Below, in pieces: positions 40,123-50,141 of a stretch of 64,000 bases of DNA. The notes under the pieces were generated by a model. That model made no database searches. It was not told the DNA's origin and worked only from the letters and a program-made list of their open reading frames with translations. Every line of letters starts with the position of its first letter. The first letter of the stretch is position 1. The position numbers and the translations under genes were made by a program. The DNA is from Cherax quadricarinatus (taxonomy: Eukaryota; Arthropoda; Malacostraca; Decapoda; Parastacidae): NCBI RefSeq assembly GCF_038502225.1, contig NC_091341.1, positions 6,351,035-6,415,034 of the forward strand, given 5' to 3'.

Positions 40123-40980
40123 ATGGCTTGTTGTAGTGTTTTAGAATCTCAGGTTCAAGTGTTGAAGAAGATTCACGAGGAAAATAGGAGGCTGAAGCTT
40201 CGCATAGATGAGTTTGGGAGCAAGTGTGAGAAGGAGCGAGTGTGAGAAGGAGCGAGTGTGAGAAGGATTTAGCTGGTATGGAGGAAATGGTCACCAGCAG
40301 TGATAGTGGCAGCCGCTTTAAGTGGCAAGTGGTTCACAGTTCAGGAAGAAGGAAGATGAGAGTTAATAGAGAAGATGTGAAGGTTGGAAATCGATTCTCT
40401 GTTATCCAAGACGAGTGTACTTCAGTGGTTAGTAAGGTTGAAGGTACCACTGATTCCCATGCTAATCAAGGTAAGAATATTTCAATAGTAGGCGATTCTC
40501 AGGTAAGATATGTGGACCGTGCATTATGTAACAGAGACAGAAAGGTCAGACAGAGAGTGTGCCTTCCTAGAGCTAGTGTTGGTGACATAGCCAGCAGGTT
40601 GGATAATATTATGGGAACAAGCCCATTATCTTAGTGCTGGGGGTAATGATATTGGGAAGGGCAGGAGAGAGGAGCTGCTGGATAAGTACAGGTCAGCCAT
40701 AGAAGTAGTTAGGTCTAAGGGAGGGATCCCAGTCATATGTAGCATCTTGCCTAGAAAGGGAATGGGCAATGAATGGACGTCTAGGGCAATTGGTATAAAT
40801 TGCTGGCTAGACAGGTACTGCAAGGAACTGGCAATCCCATTCATTGATATCTGGGACCTATTCTTTGGCAAACGTGATATGTATGCAAGGGATGGGGTTC
40901 ATCTCTCTGGGGATGGAGTGGTTGCATTAGCCAATTCAATTGAGAGGGTAATTGATGACTTGTCTAGGAATTTAAATTGA
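40123..40980 (+). pseudogene. CR1-like LINE B ORF1 with SGNH/GDSL esterase domain
   Basis: The ATG at 40,123 opens MACCSVLESQVQVLKKIHEE, a probable coiled coil. A 16-bp unit (GAGAAGGAGCGAGTGT) is then tandemly repeated at ~40,220-40,255 and breaks the frame. After it come ISIVGDSQVRYVDRAL (GDS block with the nucleophile Ser) and VCLPRASVGDI; a frameshift at ~40,630 precedes AGGNDIGKG (GND block), VICSILPRKG and DGVHLSGDG (DxxH block). All four SGNH signatures are present. Esterase-type ORF1p is known for CR1-group LINEs; its role in transposition is not settled. ORF2 follows at 41,161. Confidence 0.82.
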
Positions 40981-41160
40981 TAGATTATAGAGGTATGGGT
41001 GTTTGTGGAAAACAATCAGGCTGCAGCATTAGGGTTAAAAAACAACAGTTATTACCGGGATGCCTCAGGGATGTGTTTAAAAGACAATATTCAAAATAAA
41101 GTTGCTAGTAATGGCAAATCAATTGATCAACAAACAAAGAAAGATAGTAGAGGGCAATGA

Positions 41161-41937
41161 GTGACTAGCTCCCTTAAGATTTACTATACAAATAGTAGGA
41201 GTCTAAGAAATAAGATAGATGAGCTAAGATTACTTGCAAGTGCAGGTAATATAGATATTATTGGTATAACAGAGACCTGGTTCAACCTGAAAGACAGAGA
41301 AATGCTTTCTGAATGCAAGATACAGGGTTATAAACTATTCCACGCTGACAGGGTCAACAGGGAGGGTGGTGGAGTGGCAAGGTAAGAGAAAATTTAAATT
41401 GTGGTCTTAGACATGATATAAGATTAGAAACATCGAACACCGAATCTGTTTGGCTACAGTTTCTCAAGGAACGTGACAAATTAATTTTGGGTGTGATTTA
41501 CACGCCCCCAAACCTTGATAGGGAGTGCAGTAAGCTGTTATGGGACGAAATTCATAAGGCATCTAGATATGAAAATGTTGTGATAATGGGAGATTTTAAC
41601 TTTAGACAAATTGATTGGAACAATATGACAGGAAATCTTGAGTCTAGTGACTTTCTTGATAGAACAGGTTGTGACAGAACCAACTAGAGGAAACAATCTG
41701 CTTGACTTGGTTCTTGCCAACAAAGACTCACTAATTAATAATCTTGAGGTTAATGATGAGCTTGGGGAAAGTGATCACAAATCACTTAGTTTCAATATAT
41801 TATGGAATTACCCAGATAACTGCAATCAAATCTCTGTCCCAGATTTTCGCTTGGCCGACTTCATGGGACTGAAAAATTACCTGGGTGGGTTAAATTGGGA
41901 TTTCCTGACTATGGGTCAAGTAGGTGATCTTGGTTGC
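41161..41937 (+). pseudogene. LINE B ORF2, part 1: EEP endonuclease
   Basis: Segments read LKIYYTNSRSLRNKIDEL, IDIIGITETWFN (catalytic Glu), LILGVIYTPPN, NVVIMGDFNFRQIDW (GDFN, catalytic Asp), TRGNNLLDLVLAN and GESDHKSLSFN (SDH, catalytic His). These are the ordered motifs of the LINE apurinic-like endonuclease that nicks target DNA. A frame break occurs after VAR near 41,383 and another near 41,640. The reading stops in DLGC at 41,937, where an LTR insertion with GTTGC duplication splits it; it resumes at 52,919. Confidence 0.87.
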
Positions 41938-42844
41938 TGTTACAAAAAATGCGATTTCTAATAAGCATAGAGATCTCCAGTGAATACTAGAAAGGACTGC
42001 CCTTCTAGCATCCAGCCTGTTACTGGGTTTTTGTAACAAGTAGTCAGTATCCTGGTCCAATTATCCATTAGAATTCAATAAGATTCAGTAGTGCTTCAGG
42101 ATTACAACTGGTAGGCTACTAACTAAAGAAATTAAAATTTAATAAGTTTATTAATAATAATAAAATTGTCTAGGCATATATTATCAAATTAAATTAATCA
42201 ATATTATAAACAAATAATAATAATCACTTCTCTCGTGTACAGTAGTATTGTGCTGAAAGCACATATCACATCATTATGGCTTTTAAGTACCGTCTGGTGT
42301 GTATGTGTTTAAGTGCTCTAAGTAGTTCGCTATGTCTCAAGACTCGACTCAACTAGACTTAACCAGAGACTGACTAAAAGTCCTCACATAAACTAACTTC
42401 TTGACCAACCTGGCAATCAGAACAGCTTGCTTGAACAATAAAAAGGCTGATAAGACGAAAAGCAATATAACAATCAACAACGGCACAATCAGGAACAAGG
42501 AGATAATATAACGACACTAAGTAGGGACCATCAGCAGATCCTCCACAAACGTCACAAAACTCCCTTACTACTGAATCTAAGTTAAGCATTAGAAAATCCC
42601 CAACTGTGACAGTACACAGATACCAGTACAAATTAGGTCAGAAGCTACAGCTCAGGACCTGAGTTTCTCAGAGTGTCTATGTGACACACAACCTCAGTAC
42701 AACGTCGAAAATCTCTAAGTCTAGGCTTTGTTCTGTGAACAGAGTCCCACAGAACCAACAACAAGAAAGCGACAGAGACGATCTTCCAACAAGGGCCAGC
42801 AAGGGAGAGCTAGGCACATCTTGTTCGAAGAACGTCAAACAGAC
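41938..42844. mobile_element. Solo LTR of an unidentified LTR retrotransposon, left part
   Basis: Starts TGTTACAAAAAATGCG directly after GTTGC (41,933-41,937). The right part (52,575-52,918) ends GGGTCGCAATA directly before GTTGC (52,919-52,923). The 5-bp duplication inside LINE B sequence fixes both boundaries. The whole LTR is ~1.25 kb without the gypsy-type element nested in it. No internal coding region is present, so it is a solo LTR formed by recombination. Superfamily unknown. Confidence 0.72.
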
Positions 42845-43579
42845 TGTTACGTGCCCCTACTTCACTCCATTATATACAAAAATAAAAGGCCTGGTTAAAA
42901 TAAGTTCTGTAATAATATATCGCGAACCACTTTATTACTAGCTAGATAAAGCAGGTTCGACTATATATTATTATCGGGTACAGTATAAATCATCAAAAGT
43001 ACTCTCTTTGTATTATATTGTATTATATTATATCTTTCCCCATGATTATTATAACTATAATATTATATTATATTATTATTAGGTTAGGTATTACGAATGT
43101 GTAACCACTACTGTAGTGACCAATTGGTGGTTCTAGAATTGACGCCACGCGTCGCCTTCTGGCCGAGCTGAAGTCATACTATGAAGTAGTTGAGTGAGTC
43201 AGTCAGCTGCTAGCTCTGACTCGGTACGGGTCTTCAACCCAAAGCTCCTAGCTTAAACTAAAACTTTATACCAAGTCTTGTCTTTGCCATTAGTCTGGTA
43301 ATTCATGTCACTTATGAAAGATAACTATTTTGTAACCCTAGACCTTTCTAAAAGAGTAGATTATTAATTGAAATTATTGTATCATACTCTGTTAATGAGA
43401 ATTTGAACGTAAGATTGGGTTTCTTGCTGTATAGTGTTTCATTTATAATTGCTTGTGGTTATTTTAATTCACTAACCAAATACCAATAAAGCTAAACGAT
43501 TGGTAATAAAATAAAACTAACAAAAAAAAAATGGAGTTATTTGTGCCCCTATTGTTACGGTGAAGATTAAGTCGTAACA
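42845..43579 (+). repeat. 5' LTR of the Gmr1-like element (735 bp)
   Basis: Begins TGTTACGTGCCCCTAC and ends AAGTCGTAACA, giving the short inverted ends TGTTAC/GTAACA. The host duplication CAGAC is at 42,840-42,844 on the outside. The LTR matches the 3' copy (51,848-52,569) with about eleven substitutions plus two small indels (3 and 10 bp), roughly 1.5% divergence. AATAAA at ~43,485 may serve as polyadenylation signal. Confidence 0.95.
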
Positions 43580-43581
43580 AA

Positions 43582-43599
43582 TGGGTTGTCTGTCCGGGA
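43582..43599 (+). promoter_or_regulatory. Probable primer-binding site
   Basis: TGGGTTGTCTGTCCGGGA lies 2 bp inside the 5' LTR. TGG is the complement of a tRNA CCA end, and the position is canonical. The priming tRNA is not identified. Confidence 0.5.
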
Positions 43600-43665
43600 G
43601 CTACTTACCCTGAAGTACATATTTGTTTTGCATTAAAATTAAGCTCCCTTGCGAGAATTAAGAAA

Positions 43666-45128
43666 ATGGATCCAGAAATTAAGTCATTATTAGATGAATT
43701 AACAGAGGCTACTCTTGACACTTTAAAATTACAGACGTGTTGGCAAATAGCACCCCTCAAGGAAGGTTCCTTGATGTTGGTGAGGGGCTCTTGATTTAGG
43801 GAATTGGATCTGTGCTCCAGTTCCCTAAATTAAGCCTGAATGCCTTCCACATCCCCCCCCAGGCGCTGTATAATCCTCCGGGTTTAGCGCTTCCCCCTTG
43901 ATTGTAATAATAATAATGGCAAATAGCTAGACAGTTAGATATACCTTATAATAGATACCATAGCGCAGAGACTCTTAGGTCCCTAATTAAGGATAGATTA
44001 TTTCCGAAATCCCAAGCAATGCCAGAATTAGATTTGGAAGATAGTTTTATTTCTCAGTTCGAGGAAGTAGAAATCCCACGGACGGGAACTGCCTTAAATA
44101 ATAAAGGTGAACCAGGGTTTACAAGGCCTTACTATTCAGTCCAGTCTCAAAGCTCTCCCCCGTTCATTTCCCCGGAGTATGTATCGGTGGTTGGAACGAA
44201 CCCTCAGTCAAATGACGGGGATAATTTTAGGACTGGTGCTCGTCCCAAAATACTTCCGGAGAAGACGCCCGAATTCCCTTTGGTGTCATTACCTCTTGGG
44301 AATTTCACGTCCGAACAACTAGAGAGAATAGAACGCATATTACTAATACAAAACTCTCAAATCGAAGCTAGAAGACGTCTAAACGAGGAAGAATTTAGGC
44401 GTGAAAGGTTTCGTTTTGAAACAAAGCAGAAGGGAGTTCCGGAAGAAAGAGACGTGAAGAGCACGGTAACCGGGTTTGACTTGCATAAAGCAGCTCTAAT
44501 GGTACCTAAGTTTAACGAAACAGACTTAGATGAATTCTTTGAAATTTTTGAGAATCAGGCACGTTCAATGGGCTGGCCCAAAGACAAATGGGCCACATTG
44601 CTGCACACGTATCTATATGGAAAGGCGCAGTCTTGTGTCGCCTCCTTACCATATGAGTTTTATGTCCAGTACGACGTAGTAAAGAGAACTATTTTAGAAG
44701 CATATGACATGCTCCCTATTAGTTACCAAATAGCTTTTCGTTCCATGAAACGGCAAACAGGACAAACTTATTTAGATTTTGCCCGAGGGAAAGCAGTGGC
44801 GTTTGAACGTTGGTGTCGAGCTTCTCGGGTCACGACTTTAAAAGATCTATCACAATTAATGTTACTAGAAGATTTGTATGCAAATTTTCCAGAGGGAGTT
44901 CGCCAGTATCTTGTTGGCCATCCGCAAACGACGTTGTTAGAGACTGCCGCGCTGGCAGACAACTTCGAGATTTCCCAGAAGTTGGTACAATCTGAAAGCA
45001 GCCAGGTTATCAAACCAGCAACGAGACCCGAACCTGCGAAGCCTTTCGGTAAGCGACCTACCCAACCCGTTCACTCCCGTGTAACAACCCGAAGTAAAAC
45101 ACCAAATTCAATCGAGCCCATCCTATAG
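43666..45128 (+). pseudogene. gag: gag of the Gmr1-like element, interrupted by a SINE
   Basis: The likely start is the ATG at 43,666, opening MDPEIKSLLDELTEATLDTL. A SINE splits the frame at codon ~29 (43,752-43,916), and the frame is in register beyond it once the SINE and one duplication are discounted. The long open part (44,019-45,128) holds a charged helical stretch (RRLNEEEFRRERFRFETKQK) and a capsid-like block with FDLHKAALMVPKFNETDLDE, FFEIFENQARSMGWPKDKWA and TLLHTYLYGKAQ. This is a retrotransposon Gag capsid pattern. It ends in a stop at 45,126-45,128, just before the zinc knuckle in another frame. Confidence 0.85.
43752..43916 (+). mobile_element. (TAA)n-tailed SINE, copy 3, inside gag
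   Basis: A 165-bp insert is flanked by the perfect 11-bp duplication TGGCAAATAGC (43,741-43,751 and 43,917-43,927). Its tail AATAATAATAA is on the right, so it reads on the plus strand. The body is the reverse complement of copies 1 and 2. It is younger than the host LTR element. Confidence 0.93.
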
Positions 45129-45156
45129 ACCAGATAGGTCATGGGAAAAAATTAAA

Positions 45157-45198
45157 TGTTCGTACTGTTCGAAGCTGGGACATTTCAAATCACAATGC
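45157..45198 (+). pseudogene. Nucleocapsid zinc knuckle of the Gmr1-like element, frame-shifted from gag
   Basis: In the frame one base on from gag, the translation reads CSYCSKLGHFKSQC, a C-X2-C-X4-H-X4-C knuckle. The codons before it (SWEKIK) show the frame crosses the gag stop. A stop follows at ~45,293. This is either a single-base mutation or a programmed shift; the further shift before protease argues for decay. Confidence 0.85.
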
Positions 45199-45338
45199 TT
45201 TAAGCGTGATAGGACCAGGGAAGGAGTCCATCCTATAGATTGCCCAAACAAATCATATCCTCTACGACTCATCCAAGGAAGTCCGAGCCAAGAGTAGACG
45301 CTCTGTCCCAAGGAAAAGGAGCATATCCTCCTAGTTGA

Positions 45339-47179
45339 CCAAGCAGAATATGGGTATCATCGTCAAACTTGTCAAGAGCTATGAGTCCTTACTTTTCCAA
45401 AAGCAAAGTAGGAATTACCGATAGCCAGTTGTTGCAAGTAAATTCCTTTAGGTATACAGGGTCCTACTTAACATTATTAAGAGAAGGACTGTTATCATTC
45501 CCCGCCAGATCATATACGGGTTTCGACGCTCTGTTGGAACCTTATGGTGGCTCCACTACGCGAGTACCCCTGTACAAGTTATATGTTGAAACTCCTATTT
45601 TTACAGGCTGGACGTCAATCGGAGTGTCTCCAACTAACTTCCCCATAAAAGACGTAGACCTATTGATTGGGAACGACTTAGCGGAAGAAGGAATATGGAA
45701 AGAGCCCATAGTTATGGAAAATCCAACCGAGGAAAATTACGTCATCGAAGCCCGACGAACGGAACCTACCCTCTTTCCTCTGAGCGTAGTAACCCGGGCG
45801 ATGACCAAACAGTCGCGTTCTCAGTTGGTATCGGAGGAAGTCATGGACGACGTCGACGTAGGAGTAAGAGACATATTCAACGAAAGCTCGAGTGTAGAGC
45901 CAACAATCCACCCAGAACCGATACCAGTTCCTAAGTCGGTGGTTTCCGAAATAGATTTATTCTCGAAGGAGGATCTAGTAAGAGAACTCCAAATAGACCC
46001 CTCCTTAAGTGACATCAGGAAGCTTGCTGTGTTGGGAGAAGAAGCCCTTAAAAGTGACAGCTCTTACTATTGGGAGAAGGACTTACTGAAAAAGAAACTA
46101 GGATCTCTTAAAAGTGATCATCTAGTGGTCTTGCCTACCCCGTTTAGAAATTTAGCATGTAAGTTTGCTCATGACAGTCCTCAAGGTGGACATCTGGGAC
46201 AAAAGAAGACTTTTAGAAAAATTGCTAAGCACTTCACATGGCCAAAAATGAAGGAAGAAGTGGAACAGTATGTAAGAAGCTGTTCTGTGTGTCAACTAGT
46301 AGGCAAACCTGCACATAATCCACCACCTGCGCCGTTGAACCCTATACAAGTAACAGGCGAACCCTTTTCACGTCTGGTGATCGACTGTGTCGGCCCGCTA
46401 CCCAAGACTCGGCAGGGCAACCAGTTCCTGTTCACTATCATGGACACAGTCACCAGGTACCCGGAAGCAGTTCCTCTCAGGAGGATTAATGCTCGCCTAA
46501 TAGTGAGAGCACTGATTAAGTTCTTCTCTCACTTTGGATTTCCAAGAGAAGTTCAATCGGATCAAGGGTCGAATTTTACTTCAAAATTTTTCCGTGAAGC
46601 CTTGGCTCAGTTAGGGGTCAAGACGGTTTATGCGACGGCCTATCGACCCCAATCACAAGGCGTGGTGGAAAGGTTCCATCAAACTTTGAAGATTATGATG
46701 AGGTCCTATTGTTTACAGTATTCCAAAGATTGGGATGAAGGTATTCCACTACTCTTGTTTGCCCTAAGAGAAAGCGAACAAGACAACTTGAAGTTTTCGC
46801 CATTTGAGTTAATATATGGGCATCAAATTAGAGGACCAGTACAGGTTCTCAAAGAAGCTTGGACCTGGGAAGAAACGCCGACTTTTAGGAGCTCTCCTAC
46901 CTTAATGAAAGAACGCCTGAGCCTAGCTAGAGAATTGGCCGCCGAAAACTTACGACAAGCACAGAGTAAGATGAAGGAGGAATATGATCATCGAACTAAA
47001 CTTCGTTCATTTGAACCAAAAGATCAAGTTCTGGTTCAACGATTTCATCAGGGACATGCTCTACAGCCCAAATTTGAAGGTCCTTTAGAAATCGTGAAGC
47101 GCCTAAGTGACGTGAACTACTTGGTAAGGACGCCGAAGAAGAGGAACTCACAACGGACGTATCACATTAACCAACTTAA
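45339..47179 (+). pseudogene. pol: pol part 1 of the Gmr1-like element: protease then integrase
   Basis: The protease block has SFRYTGSYLTLL, where the catalytic D(T/S)G appears as YTG, and ends VDLLIGNDLAEEG, a typical retroviral-type protease C-terminus. The integrase has an HHCC finger (HDSPQGGHLG...CSVC). Its core is D,D-X35-E: LVIDCVGPLP, VQSDQGSNFTS and QGVVERFHQTL. The C-terminal barrel-like part ends YHINQL. All catalytic integrase residues are present. A piggyBac insertion at the TTAA (47,176-47,179) interrupts the frame, which continues in register into RT at 50,142. The integrase lies before RT, unlike standard Ty3/gypsy order. Confidence 0.9.
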
Positions 47180-50137
47180 CCCTTTGAGGGTTTTCGTCGT
47201 ACTAGTACGTCTTACGCGTAGGGGTTTTTGACGTACTAGTACGCATAAATTCTAGCGGCCTCAAATCTCGCGCGAAAAGGCTGATAGGCCTAGGTGTGAG
47301 AGAATGGGTCTGCGTGGTCAGTGTGCGCGGTAGAAAAAAAATCTGGGACCCAGTGGTGCATTGTGGGAATGCCCTCTTAGTAAACAATGTCCACCATGCC
47401 TCGCGGTAAGAAGCTCCTCACTCCTCGGCGAATTGGGACACTTTTGTTCCCCAGTGACAGTTCTAATAGTGATGGAAGTGCCAGTGAAGATGAGTTTCGT
47501 GGTTTTAGTGAGGTTTTGACCGAAACTAATGACCATAATATCGGTAATAGTGAAGAAAACCCAGACGACCCTCAGCCTTCCACCTCTGGTGCTGGGCCCT
47601 CGTGTTCACGTTCAGTTGTTCCAGAACCCAAGAGGAAACTTCTATTTTCCCAAATCCCAGACTCAGATGAGAGCATGGGTGATGATAGTGATAGTGAATA
47701 TGAACTACAAGCTCTTCAAACTAGTTCCAGTAGTGATAGTGAAGTGCAATATTCCCCAGTGAAGCGTCAGTATATACGACGATATATGCGCTCTGGAAGT
47801 GTGCCATATGCTATTCCAAGGGGAAGGAGTGTATCTCGGAGTACATCCCGTGGCTGTACAACAGGAACAGACAGTGAAAATGACGAAGATACTGTTGCAA
47901 TTGGGATGGAAAATGTGCGTGGTGGTAGTGGTGCCGGCGGTGAGGCACCAGCAGTGGGCCATGCTGCCACCCACGCTGCCACCCACGCCGCTGCCTCAGC
48001 TGATCTAGAACAAAGGCCACCATCCCCCACTCCCCCACCACACCAGCCTCCACAACCACAACCTCCACAACCACAACCTCCACAACCACAACCACCTGTC
48101 ATTGTCCAGTACCCACCAGCAGACCGCACCTGGGATTGGCAGGAAGCTGTCAATTTTGTTCCAAATCCCCACCAGTTTGATGGCAGCCAAAGTGGAATAC
48201 GGCCATCTTGTGCACTTGGGAACAATGCCACTGAACTGGAATGTTTCGAGTTATTCTTTGACGAACCACTGATGAAAAGTATTGTCATGGAAAGCAACAC
48301 ATACTACGAGTACACCATGGCAAACACAATACTTTCACCAAAATCACGTCTACACCAATGGAAGGAGGCAACTGTGGCTGAGCTGTATCTTTTCTTTGCC
48401 ACAATAATGCTTATGCCACATGTGTATAAGCACAAAGTGAAATCATACTGGTCAACAGACCCCCTGATTGTAACACCAGGTTTCAGTGATATAATGCCAG
48501 TGAATCGATTTGTGCTAATGTTACGTATGCTTCACTTCTCAGATAAAACCAGGCCTGACAGAACTGACAGGTTATATAAGATTAGGAATGTGTTTGTGTA
48601 TCTGAAACAGAAATTCAGTACTCATTTTTATCCCTTCAGGAAGCTTGTAATTGACGAGTCTTTGATTCTGTTCAAAGGAAGACTCTCTTTCAAGCAGTAC
48701 ATACCAAGCAAGAGGAAACGCTTTGGTATAAAGTTGTTTGTGCTTTGTGATTGTTACAGTGGTCTGGTATTGGATATTATTGTGTACACTGGAAGTTATA
48801 CATTGCAAAATACCAGGAAGTTATTGGGCATCTCAGGTGATGTGGTTCGAACAATGATAGAACCATACCTTGGTAAGGGGCATATATTATATACAGATAA
48901 CTGGTACACAAGCCCCTCACTCAGTGATTTTTTGCGAGTGAACATGACAGATGTGTGTGGCACAGTGCATGCAAATCGAAAACATATGCCCAGGTTTGAT
49001 GCTGGCACTCGCAGAGGTGAGGTCCAGGCGTTTGCTGCCAATGACATCATGGCATTTCGGTGGCATGACAAACGAGATGTCACACTGTTGTCATCAATTC
49101 ACCCTAATGAAATGGCAGACAGTGGCAGGCAGCATAGAGAGAGAAATGAACCCATTCTAAAACCTGCAGCTGTGATTGATTACACCTTCAACATGCGTTC
49201 AGTGGACAAATGTGACATGCAGATTGGGTTTGCTGATTGTGTTCGCAAGAGTTATAAGTGGTACATCAAACTGTTTTTCCATCTTCTGGACATTTCCATG
49301 CTCAATGCTTATAATATGTATAAGATGAGCACCAGAAACAAACCACAGTACGGCGAATTCTGTTTGTCTGTCATCAGACAAATAATATTCAAGTACCAAG
49401 GAAATGCACCTGCAATTGACCGCCCACCAAATTATCAACAACTACCTGCTCGTCTGAAGCATGGTGATCACTTCCTGGTAAAACTGCCTGCTACTGCTTT
49501 GAAGAAAAAGGCTCAGAAGAGGTGTTACGTCTGTTCACATACAAAAAAACGCCCACGACAACGCAGAGACACTCGTTTTATGTGTGAGGAGTGCAAAACT
49601 CCACTGTGCATGACACCATGTTTCAAAGAGTTCCACAGGCTGCAGAACTTCTAGAAACATGTCCTGTGACTGTATATGTGTATATAAAATATAGAAAAAT
49701 AGTAATAAACAACATTTCATATTGTTTGTTTGTGTAAATATTTTCTGTAAACAAAATAATGACAACAGTGTTTACGCCCTTATTGTGTAGTATTGAAAAA
49801 GAAATAACTTACAAAATACTGATCATGTTGGCCTCAGAGGCCATAAAAGTTACTCAGAAAAAGAAAAATTGAAAAAAAATTGAAAATAGTACATAAAAAA
49901 GTAAATAGAAAAATACCGGGTGACGGCAGTCGGCGATGTTACCATATGTTGTTCAATTTTGGGAAATTTCACACCTCCATATCTCGGTAAGTATTGACGC
50001 TAAAATTTTTTTGTTTAGCCTATAATGTTTAGAAAAAATACTCTATTTTTTCATAAGAAAAAATAATTTTTTTTTTTTTTGAAATTTGGCCGACCCTGAG
50101 AACGAGTTTCGGAGAGGGCCTGTCGACCCTCAAAGGG
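47180..50137 (+). mobile_element. piggyBac-type DNA transposon, apparently complete (2958 bp)
   Basis: Ends are CCCTTTGAGGG (47,180-47,190) and CCCTCAAAGGG (50,127-50,137), perfect 11-bp terminal inverted repeats. They are flanked by TTAA on both sides (47,176-47,179 and 50,138-50,141), the piggyBac target. Two CGTACTAGTACG palindromes lie near the left end (47,198-47,209 and 47,232-47,243). It carries one intact transposase ORF and ~480 bp of 3' non-coding sequence. It is inserted in pol of the LTR element. Confidence 0.95.
47387..49654 (+). CDS. piggyBac-family transposase, 755 aa, intact
   Basis: The N-terminus is acidic and Ser-rich (residues ~20-120) with a repeated PQPPQPQPP stretch near 225. 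The catalytic core has three Asp: KLVIDESLILFKG (D423), HILYTDNWYTS (D504) and SVDKCDMQIGFAD (D607, D610). These correspond to the DDD/D residues of piggyBac transposases, which cut at TTAA without leaving a footprint. The C-terminus has a cysteine-rich RING-like domain, CYVCSHTKK...FMCEECKTPLC (~713-745), which in the family binds the ends. The chosen start is the first ATG, 207 bp inside the element. No stop or shift is seen, and the length suits an active enzyme. It may be functional in trans. Confidence 0.95.
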   Translation: MSTMPRGKKLLTPRRIGTLLFPSDSSNSDGSASEDEFRGFSEVLTETNDHNIGNSEENPDDPQPSTSGAGPSCSRSVVPEPKRKLLFSQIPDSDESMGDDSDSEYELQALQTSSSSDSEVQYSPVKRQYIRRYMRSGSVPYAIPRGRSVSRSTSRGCTTGTDSENDEDTVAIGMENVRGGSGAGGEAPAVGHAATHAATHAAASADLEQRPPSPTPPPHQPPQPQPPQPQPPQPQPPVIVQYPPADRTWDWQEAVNFVPNPHQFDGSQSGIRPSCALGNNATELECFELFFDEPLMKSIVMESNTYYEYTMANTILSPKSRLHQWKEATVAELYLFFATIMLMPHVYKHKVKSYWSTDPLIVTPGFSDIMPVNRFVLMLRMLHFSDKTRPDRTDRLYKIRNVFVYLKQKFSTHFYPFRKLVIDESLILFKGRLSFKQYIPSKRKRFGIKLFVLCDCYSGLVLDIIVYTGSYTLQNTRKLLGISGDVVRTMIEPYLGKGHILYTDNWYTSPSLSDFLRVNMTDVCGTVHANRKHMPRFDAGTRRGEVQAFAANDIMAFRWHDKRDVTLLSSIHPNEMADSGRQHRERNEPILKPAAVIDYTFNMRSVDKCDMQIGFADCVRKSYKWYIKLFFHLLDISMLNAYNMYKMSTRNKPQYGEFCLSVIRQIIFKYQGNAPAIDRPPNYQQLPARLKHGDHFLVKLPATALKKKAQKRCYVCSHTKKRPRQRRDTRFMCEECKTPLCMTPCFKEFHRLQNF

Positions 50138-50141
50138 TTAA

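Noticed and set aside
40242..40980. Host GDSL/SGNH esterase gene
   Set aside because: It is followed directly by a LINE endonuclease and reverse transcriptase in the same orientation and is frameshifted; it is CR1 ORF1.
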